NCBI RefSeq assembly: GCF_042492175.1
Contig: NZ_CP170453.1
Location: 1 to 64,000, forward strand
Source of the DNA: CAJXSN01 sp947492235
GTDB taxonomy: Bacteria > Pseudomonadota > Alphaproteobacteria > Sphingomonadales > Sphingomonadaceae
Length of the DNA stretch: 64,000 nt
Direction of reading: 5' to 3'
Below the pieces are notes generated by a model that worked only from the letters and a program-made list of their open reading frames with translations, was not told where the DNA came from and did not search any database. Shown here in pieces: positions 41,064-50,143 of this stretch. Position numbers and translations under genes: made by a program. Positions within the stretch are counted from its first letter, which is position 1; every line of letters starts with the position of its first letter.

Positions 41064-42320
41064 ATGAAAATCCATGACCTGATCACCGATACCGATACGC
41101 TTGCCGAATTTTGCGGGCGTATGGCAAAATCGGACTTCGTTACCGTCGACACCGAGTTCATGCGGGAAAACACCTTCTGGCCGGAGCTATGCCTGGTCCA
41201 GCTGGGGAACGAGGAAGAGGCTGCTGCGGTCGATCCGCTGGCCGAGGGTATCGATCTGACCCCGATGTGGGACCTGATGACCGAGAACGAGGACGTTCTC
41301 AAAATCTTCCACGCGGGCGGGCAGGATGTGGAGATTGTCTACAATTTTACCGGCAAGACGCCCCACCCCATCTTCGACACCCAGATTGCGATGATGGCGA
41401 TCAGCCAGTCGGAACAGATCGGCTATGCCAATCTGGTCGAGAGCTGGCTGGGCAAGACCATCGACAAGGGCGCGCGCTTCACCGACTGGAGCCGCCGCCC
41501 GCTGACCGACCGGCAGATCGAATACGCCATCGGCGATGTTACCTATCTCAGCCAGATCTTCCCCATGATCCTGAAGAAGCTGATCAAGACCGGGCGCGGC
41601 GGCTGGCTGAATGCCGAGATGGAGAAGCTGGCTGACCCAGCCAATTACCAAAACGATGAAGGCGATGCCTGGAAGCGCATTCGCGCGCAGGGGCGCAATC
41701 CGCAGGTGCTGGGCCGTCTGAAAGCGTTGGCCGCCTGGCGCGAGGGCGAGGCGAAGCACAAGAACCTGCCGCGTGGCCGGATCATGCGCGACGAGACGCT
41801 GGCCGATATCGCCAGCCATCCGCCCAAAAAACAGGCCGATCTGGCCAAGGTGCGCGGGCTGTCCAATGCGTGGAAAGAAAACGACATCGGCAAGCGGCTG
41901 ATGAAGGTTCTGGAAAACGCCGAGCCAATGGCGAAATCCGAAATGCCCGCCAAGGCCAAGCGCGGGGCACCTTTGGGCAAAGAAGGCGCGCTGGTTGCCG
42001 ATCTGCTCAAGCTGCTGCTGAAAATCCGCTCACGCGAGATCGATATCGCCTCGCGCCTGCTGACCAAGGCGAACGAAATGGAAGCGCTCGCCGCCGGTGT
42101 GCGTGACCTGCCGATCCTGCAGGGGTGGCGCTACGAAGTGTTCGGCAAGGACGCGCTCGATCTGGTGGAAGGTAAGCTGGCCTTCGCGGTGCGCGACGGA
42201 AAGCTGCACATGACCCATGTTGATGACATGGCGGACGACATGGCGAGCAGCAAACAGGCCGCCAAACAAGCCAGGGCCGAGACCAAAGCCGCGCTGGCAG
42301 AGGCAGCGCAGGCGGACTAG
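41064..42320 (+). CDS. rnd: Ribonuclease D
   Basis: 3'-5' exoribonuclease acting on tRNA 3' ends, 418 residues. The DEDDy exonuclease domain includes VTVDTEFMRE, FDTQIAMMAI and YAIGDVTYLSQI; two HRDC-like helical domains follow (LAAWREGEAKHKNLPRGRIM is the first). Slightly longer than the E. coli protein by a polar C-terminal tail (SKQAAKQARAETKAALAEAAQ). Followed after nine bases by the OxyR-type regulator. Confidence 0.95.
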   Translation: MKIHDLITDTDTLAEFCGRMAKSDFVTVDTEFMRENTFWPELCLVQLGNEEEAAAVDPLAEGIDLTPMWDLMTENEDVLKIFHAGGQDVEIVYNFTGKTPHPIFDTQIAMMAISQSEQIGYANLVESWLGKTIDKGARFTDWSRRPLTDRQIEYAIGDVTYLSQIFPMILKKLIKTGRGGWLNAEMEKLADPANYQNDEGDAWKRIRAQGRNPQVLGRLKALAAWREGEAKHKNLPRGRIMRDETLADIASHPPKKQADLAKVRGLSNAWKENDIGKRLMKVLENAEPMAKSEMPAKAKRGAPLGKEGALVADLLKLLLKIRSREIDIASRLLTKANEMEALAAGVRDLPILQGWRYEVFGKDALDLVEGKLAFAVRDGKLHMTHVDDMADDMASSKQAAKQARAETKAALAEAAQAD

Positions 42321-42329
42321 GCCGACAGG

Positions 42330-43226
42330 GTGAGCACCTACCTCCCCACGATCAAGCAGCTCCAATATCTGGTTGCCCTGCACGAGCATTCGCATTTCGG
42401 GCGCGCGGCGGAGGCAAGCTTTGTCTCCCAGTCCACGCTTTCGGCCGGCATCCGCGAACTGGAATCGCTGCTGGGCACCACGCTGGTGGAACGCACGCGG
42501 CGGGTGGTGCGGTTCACGCCGCTGGGCAATCAGGTGGTCGAGAAGGCGCACCGTTTGCTGCGGGAGGCCGAAGAACTGTCAGAGCTGGTGCAGGCCGCAG
42601 GCAAGCCGCTCGCGGGCACCGTGCGGATGAGCGTCATCCCGACCATTGCGCCGTTCCTGTTGCCAAAGATTCTGCCCCGGCTGCGCCGCGAACGGCCCGA
42701 ACTGAAGCTGTTCCTGCGCGAGGAAACGAGTGCGGATGCGGTCGAATCGCTCCAGCACGGGCGGGTCGATTGCGTATTGCTGGCCCTGCCCTTCCCTACC
42801 GGCGATGTGGAAAGCGCCGCCATCGGCGAAGACCGCCTGCTGATCGCCATGCCCAAGGACGACCCGCGCGATCCGCCTGAAAGTGTGCGCCCGTCGGCCA
42901 TCGATGAAGGCCGCCTGCTGATGCTGGAAGACGGGCATTGTCTGCGCGATCATGCGCTGGCCGCCTGCAACCGGCCTGAACTGAAAGGCAACGCCGCGAT
43001 GATCGGCACCAGCCTGCACACGCTGGTGCAGATGGTCGACAATGGCCTTGGCTGGACGATGCTGCCGCAAATGGCGCTGGATGCCGGTATTTTGACCGGT
43101 ACGGATGTGGTCGCGCGCCCTCTGACGACCAGCTCCGATACGCGGCAAATCGCGCTCATCTGGCGCACGGGCAGCCCCCGCAGCGAGGAATTCCAACTGC
43201 TCGCCGAGGAACTGCGCGCGGGGTAA
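42330..43226 (+). CDS. oxyR: OxyR-type LysR regulator
   Basis: LysR-family peroxide sensor, 298 residues, with an N-terminal winged HTH (ASFVSQSTLSAGIRELESLLG) and a substrate-type domain. The redox Cys pair appears in GHCLRDHALAAC (Cys204 and Cys213, nine apart as Cys199/Cys208 in E. coli OxyR), so it likely activates peroxide defence genes. The start is a GTG at 42330. No katG or ahpC lies in the window. Confidence 0.9.
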   Translation: MSTYLPTIKQLQYLVALHEHSHFGRAAEASFVSQSTLSAGIRELESLLGTTLVERTRRVVRFTPLGNQVVEKAHRLLREAEELSELVQAAGKPLAGTVRMSVIPTIAPFLLPKILPRLRRERPELKLFLREETSADAVESLQHGRVDCVLLALPFPTGDVESAAIGEDRLLIAMPKDDPRDPPESVRPSAIDEGRLLMLEDGHCLRDHALAACNRPELKGNAAMIGTSLHTLVQMVDNGLGWTMLPQMALDAGILTGTDVVARPLTTSSDTRQIALIWRTGSPRSEEFQLLAEELRAG

Positions 43227-43345
43227 TCCCGCATGCCGCCGGAGCCCCTGCCAGTCCAAGCTTCACGAAATATTGGTAAATTTTGAGCTAAGCATCAACC
43301 TGAGGCCGAGGGAGAATACGGCCGGGTCGGAAAAGGTATGATGTT

Positions 43346-43708
43346 ATGCGTTCTTACAACCGCTTGTCGCTCGACAAGGAAATTGCCTGCCGCGTGGACG
43401 GCGTGCGCGAATATGTGACGCTCTACAATGTCTCCAGCGGCGGCTGCATGATCGAATGCGTCGGCGATATGGCCGAGGGCAGCCGGGTCGATCTTGACCT
43501 CAACGATGTCACCCCGATGCGGGGCTCAGTCGTGTGGCGGATCGAGAAGAACGCCGGCATCAAATTCGATGTGCCGCTGCACACCGCAGTGGTGGAATCG
43601 CTTGGCTATGCGGCGATGGACGAAGAGTTCGACCGGCACGATCCGCGTGATCGCTTCGGGATTCCGCTGGTCGGCACGCTGCACAAGGCCGCCGGCAATA
43701 TGGGTTGA
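43346..43708 (+). CDS. PilZ domain protein
   Basis: A 120-residue stand-alone PilZ domain. The c-di-GMP-binding motifs are RSYNR near the N-terminus (RxxxR) and NVSSGG (N-x-S-x-x-G), with the following WRIEKNAGIKF typical of the beta-barrel. It probably acts as a c-di-GMP receptor controlling motility or envelope functions. Upstream AAAAGG serves as ribosome site. Confidence 0.88.
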   Translation: MRSYNRLSLDKEIACRVDGVREYVTLYNVSSGGCMIECVGDMAEGSRVDLDLNDVTPMRGSVVWRIEKNAGIKFDVPLHTAVVESLGYAAMDEEFDRHDPRDRFGIPLVGTLHKAAGNMG

Positions 43709-43728
43709 GGGCGCTTCAGCGCGCCTCC

Positions 43729-44295
43729 TCAATCCATATGTTTGAGGCCAACGCGCAGATAATCCCAGCCCGTCACCACAGTCAGAATGGCCGCCGCCCA
43801 CAGCGTGGTCAGGCCGGTCAGGTGGATCCATTCATACTGGGGCAGCGCGCCCCCGCCGATCAGCGCACCCAGTGAAATGAGCTGGAACGTCGTCTTCCAT
43901 TTGGCCAGCTGGGTCACCGGCACAGAGACCTGCAGCCCGGCAAGAAATTCGCGCAGGCCCGACACCGCAATTTCGCGCATCAGAATAATCAGCCCTGCGA
44001 TCACGTGGAAATCGCCCACGATAGGCCCGCGCAAGAAGCCCTGTGCCGTCAACACCAGAATAACCGCCGCGACCATGATCTTGTCGGCGATGGGATCGAG
44101 AAATATTCCCAGCTTCGAAACCGTGCCCTGCGCCCGCGCCAGATAGCCATCGAGATAATCCGTCAGGCTGATCGTGCAGTAGAGAAGGAAGCCCATCGCG
44201 TAGCCCAGTGTCCAGCCCGGCCACCACAGCAGGTAAGCGAGCAGTGGAACCGCAAATATCCGCGACAAAGTGAGTATGTTGGGCAAAGTCAGCAT
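43729..44295 (-). CDS. pgsA: CDP-diacylglycerol-glycerol-3-phosphate 3-phosphatidyltransferase
   Basis: Inner-membrane enzyme of phosphatidylglycerol synthesis, 188 residues. The CDP-alcohol phosphotransferase signature spans DYLDGYLARAQGTVSKLG and FLDPIADK with all Asp and Gly in place. Four to five membrane helices. Convergent with the PilZ gene and divergent from the transporter gene. Confidence 0.95.
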   Translation of the reverse strand: MLTLPNILTLSRIFAVPLLAYLLWWPGWTLGYAMGFLLYCTISLTDYLDGYLARAQGTVSKLGIFLDPIADKIMVAAVILVLTAQGFLRGPIVGDFHVIAGLIILMREIAVSGLREFLAGLQVSVPVTQLAKWKTTFQLISLGALIGGGALPQYEWIHLTGLTTLWAAAILTVVTGWDYLRVGLKHMD

Positions 44296-44386
44296 AGGCC
44301 AGACGCGCCCCTAGCCGATCAGGCCAGCGGGAAAAAGAACAGAAGCGCCCTTGTCCGCCATCGACTTACAGCTAGAACAGCAGGCG

Positions 44387-45772
44387 ATGGGCCGCATGGC
44401 CTGCGTTTGGGGACAATTCTTGACCACCGTCAAACTGCTCGGCCGTCGGCGTTTCCTGCCGTTATTTGTCACCCAGCTGTTCAACGCGTTCAACGACAAT
44501 CTGTACAAGACCGCGATGGTCCTGTTCGTCGTGTATCAGGTCTACAATTCCGAAGAGGCGGAGGGGCTGTTCAGCGCGGTCGCTTCGGGTCTGTTCATTC
44601 TGCCTTTCTTCGCGCTTTCGGCTGTGGCCGGACAATTGGCGGATATGCGCGACAAGGCGCGGATCGTGCGTATCGTGAAGTTCTGCGAAATCGGCCTGAT
44701 GATTATCGGGGCGACAGGGCTCTATCTGGCGTGGCGCGGCTTTGATCTGCCAGTGTCGATCCCGCTGGGCTTCACGACTATCGATACCAGTTTCCCGATT
44801 ATTCTGATGCTGTTCGCTCTGTTCTTGACCGGCGTGCAATCGACATTTCTCGGGCCCATCAAATACGCGATCCTGCCGCAGCATTTGCGCAAAGAGGAGG
44901 TGCTGGCCGGCACCGGTCTAGTCGAAGCAGGGACCTATGTCGCGATTTTGGCCGGCACTATTCTGGCGGGCTGGATCCCGGTCGAATATGCCGCTGCCGC
45001 GATTATCGGCGTGTCGATCATGGGTTATATCTCCTCGCGCCAGATCCCCCCCGCCCCGCCGCTGGGACAGGTGGAGAAGCTCGACTGGCATATTCTGCGC
45101 GCTTCGACCCGGTTGATCCGCAAGACGATGGATGACCGGCAGGTTTATTATGCGATTCTCGCCATCAGCTTTTTCTGGACCATCGGTGCGGTGCTGTTCA
45201 TCCAGTTCCCGCCGCTGGCGAAAAACGTGATCATGGCCAGCAAGGAAGTGGCGAGCGTGTTCCTCGTCGTCTTCTCGGTTGGCGTGGCCATAGGTTCGGT
45301 GGCGGTGAACAAGCTGCTGAAGGGCCAGGTGTCCGCGCGGTTTGCCCCTGTATCCGTGCTCGTGATGGCTCTGTTTGTGGTCGCCTTCTACATCGTTTGC
45401 AAAATGTGGCAGGCCGATCAGCCGACCGAGCTTCTGGATGTTGCCAGCTTCATCTCGTGGCCGATGGCGACTGTGCTGCTGCTTTGCCTGCTGGGCATTT
45501 CGGTCTCTGGCGGGATGTTCGTGGTGCCGCTCTACGCCTTTCTGACCACCCGGGTTTCGACCGATCAGGCGGCACGCACAATCGCTGCGAACAACATCGT
45601 CAATAGCGGCGCGATGGTGGGTGGATCGCTGCTCGCCATGGCGCTCACCGCAGGCGGCGTGCCGATTGCCGAGCAGGTGCTGCTCAGCGCTGCCATGTGC
45701 ATCATTTCTGCGTGGCTGGGCGTACGCCTGCATTCAGCGGAGAAAGTCGAAGCCGCTGCTGCTTCGGCCTGA
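44387..45772 (+). CDS. MFS transporter, LplT-like
   Basis: A major facilitator transporter of about 461 residues with 12 predicted membrane helices. The N-terminus LFVTQLFNAFNDNLYKTAMVLFV is the signature of the LplT/lysophospholipid flippase-like group, which in many alphaproteobacteria is fused to acyltransferase and AMP-ligase domains; here it is single. The ATG at 44387 is preceded by AGCAGG; a TTG at 44351 would add 12 residues. Role in lysophospholipid uptake is inferred, supported only by the neighbouring pgsA. Confidence 0.85.
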   Translation: MGRMACVWGQFLTTVKLLGRRRFLPLFVTQLFNAFNDNLYKTAMVLFVVYQVYNSEEAEGLFSAVASGLFILPFFALSAVAGQLADMRDKARIVRIVKFCEIGLMIIGATGLYLAWRGFDLPVSIPLGFTTIDTSFPIILMLFALFLTGVQSTFLGPIKYAILPQHLRKEEVLAGTGLVEAGTYVAILAGTILAGWIPVEYAAAAIIGVSIMGYISSRQIPPAPPLGQVEKLDWHILRASTRLIRKTMDDRQVYYAILAISFFWTIGAVLFIQFPPLAKNVIMASKEVASVFLVVFSVGVAIGSVAVNKLLKGQVSARFAPVSVLVMALFVVAFYIVCKMWQADQPTELLDVASFISWPMATVLLLCLLGISVSGGMFVVPLYAFLTTRVSTDQAARTIAANNIVNSGAMVGGSLLAMALTAGGVPIAEQVLLSAAMCIISAWLGVRLHSAEKVEAAAASA

Positions 45773-45780
45773 AACACGGC

Positions 45781-45981
45781 TCAGGCGATAAACACCAGAG
45801 CGGCCACCAGGCTGGCGAAGTAAGCGCTCACAAAGCCGCGAATGTCGTCCTTGCCCGGCATGAACTTTGAACGCAGACGCACCGGCGGATCTTCCCCCAG
45901 AACATGCGGAGGGATCGAGGCACGAAAGGGGTGCCGTGCGGCTTCGTCCGTCAGGACAAGGGAGCGTCTGGTGCGTTTCAT
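45781..45981 (-). CDS. Small tail-anchored protein, unknown
   Basis: Sixty-six residues: a basic N-terminus (MKRTRRS), a Pro-rich middle and a C-terminal membrane helix (GFVSAYFASLVAALVFIA) that reaches the stop codon. It begins at ATG 45981, or GTG one codon earlier, and no good ribosome site is visible. Convergent with the transporter gene. Only the tail helix argues for a gene. Confidence 0.4.
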   Translation of the reverse strand: MKRTRRSLVLTDEAARHPFRASIPPHVLGEDPPVRLRSKFMPGKDDIRGFVSAYFASLVAALVFIA

Positions 45982-46137
45982 CACGGACCGGTTAACGTAT
46001 TGATAACCATTACGCCCCTGCGCAGTTCAGGGTGTCGCGTGGCGGGACATTAACCCTGCCGGTTCATGAGCTTCGGCCTGCTCTCCGCCTTATCGCTGCG
46101 ATTGCCGCCTCGCTTCGACACGGCTAGGCAGCGCAGC

Positions 46138-47829
46138 ATGAGAGAAACGACGACTCCTGACGCCGCCCGCCTGCTGGTCGATTGCCTGAAAGAGCAAGGC
46201 TGCGACCGCATATTCACTGTGCCGGGGGAGAGCTTTCTCCAGGTGCTCGACGGGCTGGAGCAGCAGTCGGAAATCGACGTGGTGACCTGCCGTCAGGAGG
46301 GCGGAGTCGCCTTCATGGCCTGCGCCGATGGTGCCCTGAACGCAGGCGGCAGTGGTAAGCCGGGCGTGGCCTTCGTAACGCGCGGTCCGGGCGCGACCAA
46401 TGCCAGCATCGGTGTGCATGTTGCGCATCAGGACTCGCAGCCGATGATCCTGTTTGTCGGCGATGTGGCGCGCGACATGCGTGAGCGCGAGGGTTTTCAG
46501 GAAGTCGATTTTCCCGCCTTCTTCGGCCCGATCTGCAAATGGGCGGCGCGGATTGAAAGCGCGGACCGGATCCCGGAATTTGTCGCGCGGGCCTACTCGG
46601 TTGCCATGTCGGGTCGGCCCGGCCCCGTGGTCCTCGCCCTGCCAGAAGACATGCTGTCGGACGCGACCAGCGCCGCCCCGCGCCCCGAAGTGTCGCGTCC
46701 GGCGCAGGCCCCCTGCCCCGATGCCATGCAGGCTATGATGGCCATGATCGGCGATGCCGCCAGCCCGGTTGCGATTATAGGCGGCGCAGGCTGGAACGCG
46801 AAAGCGCGCGAGCATTTCCAGCTGTTCGCCGAGCGTATCGGCCTGCCGGTCGCGACTGCCTTCCGCCGTCAGGATGCGATCAGTCCGTCGAGCAGCGTCT
46901 ATGCCGGCAACCTTGGCTACGGCCCCAATCCTGCACTGATCGAGCGGGTCAAGAACGCCGATCTGATTATCGCAGTCGGGGCGCGGCTGGGCGAAGCGAC
47001 CACCGACGGCTACACCGTGGTCACGCCCGATCACCCCGGCCAGCAGCTGATCCATATCCATCCCGATCCGGACGAGCTGGGCCGCGTCTACCGCACCGAT
47101 CTGGCCCTGTGCTCCGATATGGCCGAATTCGCCGAGAGCGCCGCCCTGTGGGATGATAGCGCGGTGATATCCTTCGATGCAGGCAGTGAAGCGCATGCCG
47201 AATGGGAGGCATGGGCCACCGCGACCCCGCAATCCTCCGATAATGCCTATCCGCTTGATCTGGCGACCTGCGTCACCTTCATGCGGGACAGTCTGCCAGC
47301 CGATACGATCATCTGTAATGGTGCCGGAAACTTCGCCGGATGGTGGCACCGCTATTGGCGCTATGCCGGTTATCCCTCGCAGCTTGCCCCGACATGCGGC
47401 GCGATGGGATACGGCGTGCCCGCAGCAGTGGCGGCGGCCCTGCGCCACCCCGAACGCACGGTGGTTGCCGTGGCGGGAGACGGTGATTTTATGATGAACG
47501 GGCAGGAACTCGCCACCGCCGCACAGCATGGGTGCAACATGATGGTGATAGTCGTGGACAACGGCGCCTATGGCACCATTCGCATGCATCAGGAGCGAGA
47601 GTTCCCCGGGCGCGTCTCGGCCACCAAGCTCAGCAATCCCGATTTCGCCGCGCTGGCTGCGTCCTATGGCGCGTGGAGTGCGCGCGCGGAGACTACCGAA
47701 CAATTCCGCGATGCCTTGGGCGAAGCCAAGGGCCACACCGGCCTGCGCCTGATCCACTGCGTGATCGATGTGGAGCAATTGGCCGCCAGTGGCGCGACCA
47801 TCAGCGGGCTGCGCGCGAAAGAAGCTTAG
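46138..47829 (+). CDS. Thiamine diphosphate-dependent enzyme (acetolactate synthase-like)
   Basis: A 563-residue ThDP enzyme with the three classic domains. The activating Glu is in CRQEGGVAFM, the central domain includes the nucleotide-like GGAGWNAKA, and the C-terminal ThDP motif is GDGDFMMNGQEL...VVDNGAYG. The FTVPGESFLQVLDGL N-terminus is seen in the acetolactate synthase/benzoylformate decarboxylase superfamily. No IlvN regulatory subunit or other Ile/Val gene is nearby, so a 2-oxoacid decarboxylase or a sulfoacetaldehyde/glyoxylate-type activity is equally possible. ATG 46138 is preferred to the longer frame. Confidence 0.85.
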   Translation: MRETTTPDAARLLVDCLKEQGCDRIFTVPGESFLQVLDGLEQQSEIDVVTCRQEGGVAFMACADGALNAGGSGKPGVAFVTRGPGATNASIGVHVAHQDSQPMILFVGDVARDMREREGFQEVDFPAFFGPICKWAARIESADRIPEFVARAYSVAMSGRPGPVVLALPEDMLSDATSAAPRPEVSRPAQAPCPDAMQAMMAMIGDAASPVAIIGGAGWNAKAREHFQLFAERIGLPVATAFRRQDAISPSSSVYAGNLGYGPNPALIERVKNADLIIAVGARLGEATTDGYTVVTPDHPGQQLIHIHPDPDELGRVYRTDLALCSDMAEFAESAALWDDSAVISFDAGSEAHAEWEAWATATPQSSDNAYPLDLATCVTFMRDSLPADTIICNGAGNFAGWWHRYWRYAGYPSQLAPTCGAMGYGVPAAVAAALRHPERTVVAVAGDGDFMMNGQELATAAQHGCNMMVIVVDNGAYGTIRMHQEREFPGRVSATKLSNPDFAALAASYGAWSARAETTEQFRDALGEAKGHTGLRLIHCVIDVEQLAASGATISGLRAKEA

Positions 47830-47832
47830 CGA

Positions 47833-48243
47833 TCAAACTCCCGCCATCGACAGGATGATGGACCATTCGTCTTCCTTGATCTCCGCGACGGAGAGGCGCG
47901 AGAGGCGCACCAGTTCGCAATCCGCCAGTTGAGGCTCGGCCTTGATCTGCTTGAGCGTCACCGGATGGGGCAGCTTGGTTTTGGGCACCACTTTCACTGC
48001 GGCCCATTTACCCGTCTCATCGGTGGGATCGAGGATGCCCGCCACGCTGACTTCGCAGATGCCGACAATCTCCAGCCCTTCGCGCGAATGATAGAAAAAC
48101 GCTTGATCGCCCACTTCCATCGCGGCCAGATTGTTCTTCGCCCGGTGGTTGCGCACCCCGTCCCACGTGCCCTCTTTTTCGGCCACCAGATCGTCCCAGC
48201 TATATTTGAACGGTTCCGATTTCATCAGCCAATAGCGGGCCAT
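47833..48243 (-). CDS. EVE domain protein
   Basis: A 136-residue EVE domain, relative of the PUA/YTH folds that bind modified bases. Features: MARYWLMKSEPFKYSWDDL at the N-terminus, WDGVRNHRAKNNLAAM, and FFYHSREGLEIVGICEV. Members bind modified cytosines or other modified nucleotides; the exact ligand is open. The longer frame to 48306 was not used since MARYWLMK is the conserved start. Convergent with the ThDP gene, four bases apart. Confidence 0.92.
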   Translation of the reverse strand: MARYWLMKSEPFKYSWDDLVAEKEGTWDGVRNHRAKNNLAAMEVGDQAFFYHSREGLEIVGICEVSVAGILDPTDETGKWAAVKVVPKTKLPHPVTLKQIKAEPQLADCELVRLSRLSVAEIKEDEWSIILSMAGV

Positions 48244-48359
48244 AGGTCTGGTCTTTCTGGATAAATCCAAGGTGGGTTTGCGGCCTTCTGGTGATTGGAC
48301 CGGCAAAGGTCAAATGTGGATTAACCAGAATTTCAGCGGTCCGCCCTACGCACAGGCGT

Positions 48360-50057
48360 ATGACAGGCGGGGAAAATCTCGAACCGGATGCGGCTCCTGC
48401 GTCGGCGAATGCCGATGAAGCGCGCCCGGCTCAGTCTTTGCGTGCGGAAAAGCGTGATCTGATCGCGCTGGGTATCGCAGCCGCTGCGATCATTCTGTTT
48501 GTCGGGACCGGTGGCCGCATGGTCAGCCAGTTTGTCCGCAACATCATCACCGATGGCGCAAATTCGGTCGATCCGATGGTCGCCTCGACGCTCTTGCTCA
48601 ATGTGGCGCTGATCATCTTCATCATGCGCCGCCATACCGATCTGACTCGCGAAGTGGCCGAGCGGCGCAAAGCCGAGCGGCGCGCGCGCGAACTCGCCGA
48701 TATCGACCCGCTGACCGGCTGCCTCAATCGGCGCAGCATTGCCCCGGCTACCGATCAGCTGGTCGGCGAAGCCAATCGCAGCCGCCGCGGGGTCGCCTTC
48801 ATCATGATCGACCTCGACAATTTCAAACAGGTCAACGATCTGCACGGCCATCAGGCTGGCGACGAAATTCTCATGCAAGTTGCCTCGCGCATCCGCACCC
48901 TCATGCCGCGCGATGCCTTGCTGGCGCGGCTGGGCGGAGACGAATTTGCCATCGTCCAGAGCTATGACCGGATGCTGCCCGAACGCATCGACCAGTTTGT
49001 CACCCGCATCATCGACAGCGTCGCAGAGCCGTTCGATCTGGAATGCGGGGCGATTGAAATCACCATGTCGGTCGGCATTGCGGCAGACCGCGACGATCTT
49101 TCCGTACCGGGAGAGCGCTACGATTCCCAGGCGCTGATCCACAAAGCCGACATCGCGATGTACGAGGCAAAGAAGCAGGGCAAAAATCGCCATTACTGGT
49201 TCGAAGCTCCGATGGAAAACGAGCTGCGATTCCGCGGACAGCTGGAAAGCGCAATCCGTAGCGGCGTGAAGGACGGCGAATTCGTTCCCTATTACGAACA
49301 GCAGGTTGATCTGGAGACCGGCGAGCTGGTCGGCTTCGAAATGCTCGCGCGGTGGCTGTCGCCAGAGCACGGCATTGTCAGCCCGGACGTATTTATCCCG
49401 ATTGCCGAAGAAATCGGTGTGATCGGCGAGCTGTCCGAAGGCTTGATCAAACAAGCTTTCGAAGATGCCAACGAATGGGACCCGGCCCTGACCCTGTCGG
49501 TCAATATTTCACCCGTGCAATTGCGCGACCCCTGGTTCTCCCAGAAAATTCTCAAGATGCTGGTCGAGAGCGGTTTCCCGGCCGAACGACTTGATTTGGA
49601 AGTTACCGAAAGCTGCCTGCACGAGAATATCGGCGTCGTCCGGTCGATGATCACCAGCCTGAAAAATCAGGGCGTGCGGATCAGTCTGGACGATTTCGGC
49701 ACGGGCTATTCCAGCCTTGCCCAGCTCCGCTCGCTGCCGTTCGACCGCATCAAGATCGACCGCAGCTTTGTCAGCGACATTGGCGAGGACGAGAACGGCG
49801 CGAAAATTATCAATGCCATCATCTCGCTCGGCGACGGGTTGTCCATGCCCATCACGGCCGAGGGCATCGAGAATGACAGCATTCTGGCCGCGCTGCGCAA
49901 AATGGGTAGTATGAAGGGTCAGGGTTACCACTACGGCATGCCTGAAAATGCGACGGCCGTGCGCGAGAGATTGCAGGCCGCAGGACGGATCGTCGAGCGC
50001 TCAACCGGGCAAGACGCCCCCGGTGCGATTCCCGAAGAGCGCAAATCCCGCGCCTGA
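48360..50057 (+). CDS. Membrane GGDEF-EAL protein with EML variant
   Basis: A 565-residue inner-membrane protein with two helices (about 34-52 and 73-89), then a short coiled linker (REVAERRKAERRARELADID), GGDEF (about 100-280) with intact RLGGDEF, and EAL (about 290-540). The EAL signature reads EMLARW: the metal-binding Glu is kept but Ala is Met, while LEVTES, DDFGTGYSS and KIDRSFV are canonical, so activity is still possible. Between the helices is a short periplasmic loop, too small for a typical sensor. ATG 48360 is used. Confidence 0.92.
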   Translation: MTGGENLEPDAAPASANADEARPAQSLRAEKRDLIALGIAAAAIILFVGTGGRMVSQFVRNIITDGANSVDPMVASTLLLNVALIIFIMRRHTDLTREVAERRKAERRARELADIDPLTGCLNRRSIAPATDQLVGEANRSRRGVAFIMIDLDNFKQVNDLHGHQAGDEILMQVASRIRTLMPRDALLARLGGDEFAIVQSYDRMLPERIDQFVTRIIDSVAEPFDLECGAIEITMSVGIAADRDDLSVPGERYDSQALIHKADIAMYEAKKQGKNRHYWFEAPMENELRFRGQLESAIRSGVKDGEFVPYYEQQVDLETGELVGFEMLARWLSPEHGIVSPDVFIPIAEEIGVIGELSEGLIKQAFEDANEWDPALTLSVNISPVQLRDPWFSQKILKMLVESGFPAERLDLEVTESCLHENIGVVRSMITSLKNQGVRISLDDFGTGYSSLAQLRSLPFDRIKIDRSFVSDIGEDENGAKIINAIISLGDGLSMPITAEGIENDSILAALRKMGSMKGQGYHYGMPENATAVRERLQAAGRIVERSTGQDAPGAIPEERKSRA

Positions 50058-50143
50058 TTGCATGCGCGCTTTGACGCCGCGTTCAACCAATTTCGCCGCG
50101 TAACCTTTACCTGCATCGCCGCGCCCCATAGATGCGCTGCACG

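Noticed and set aside
46090..47778. 562-codon minus-strand frame
   Set aside because: Antisense to the ThDP enzyme, no domain seen.
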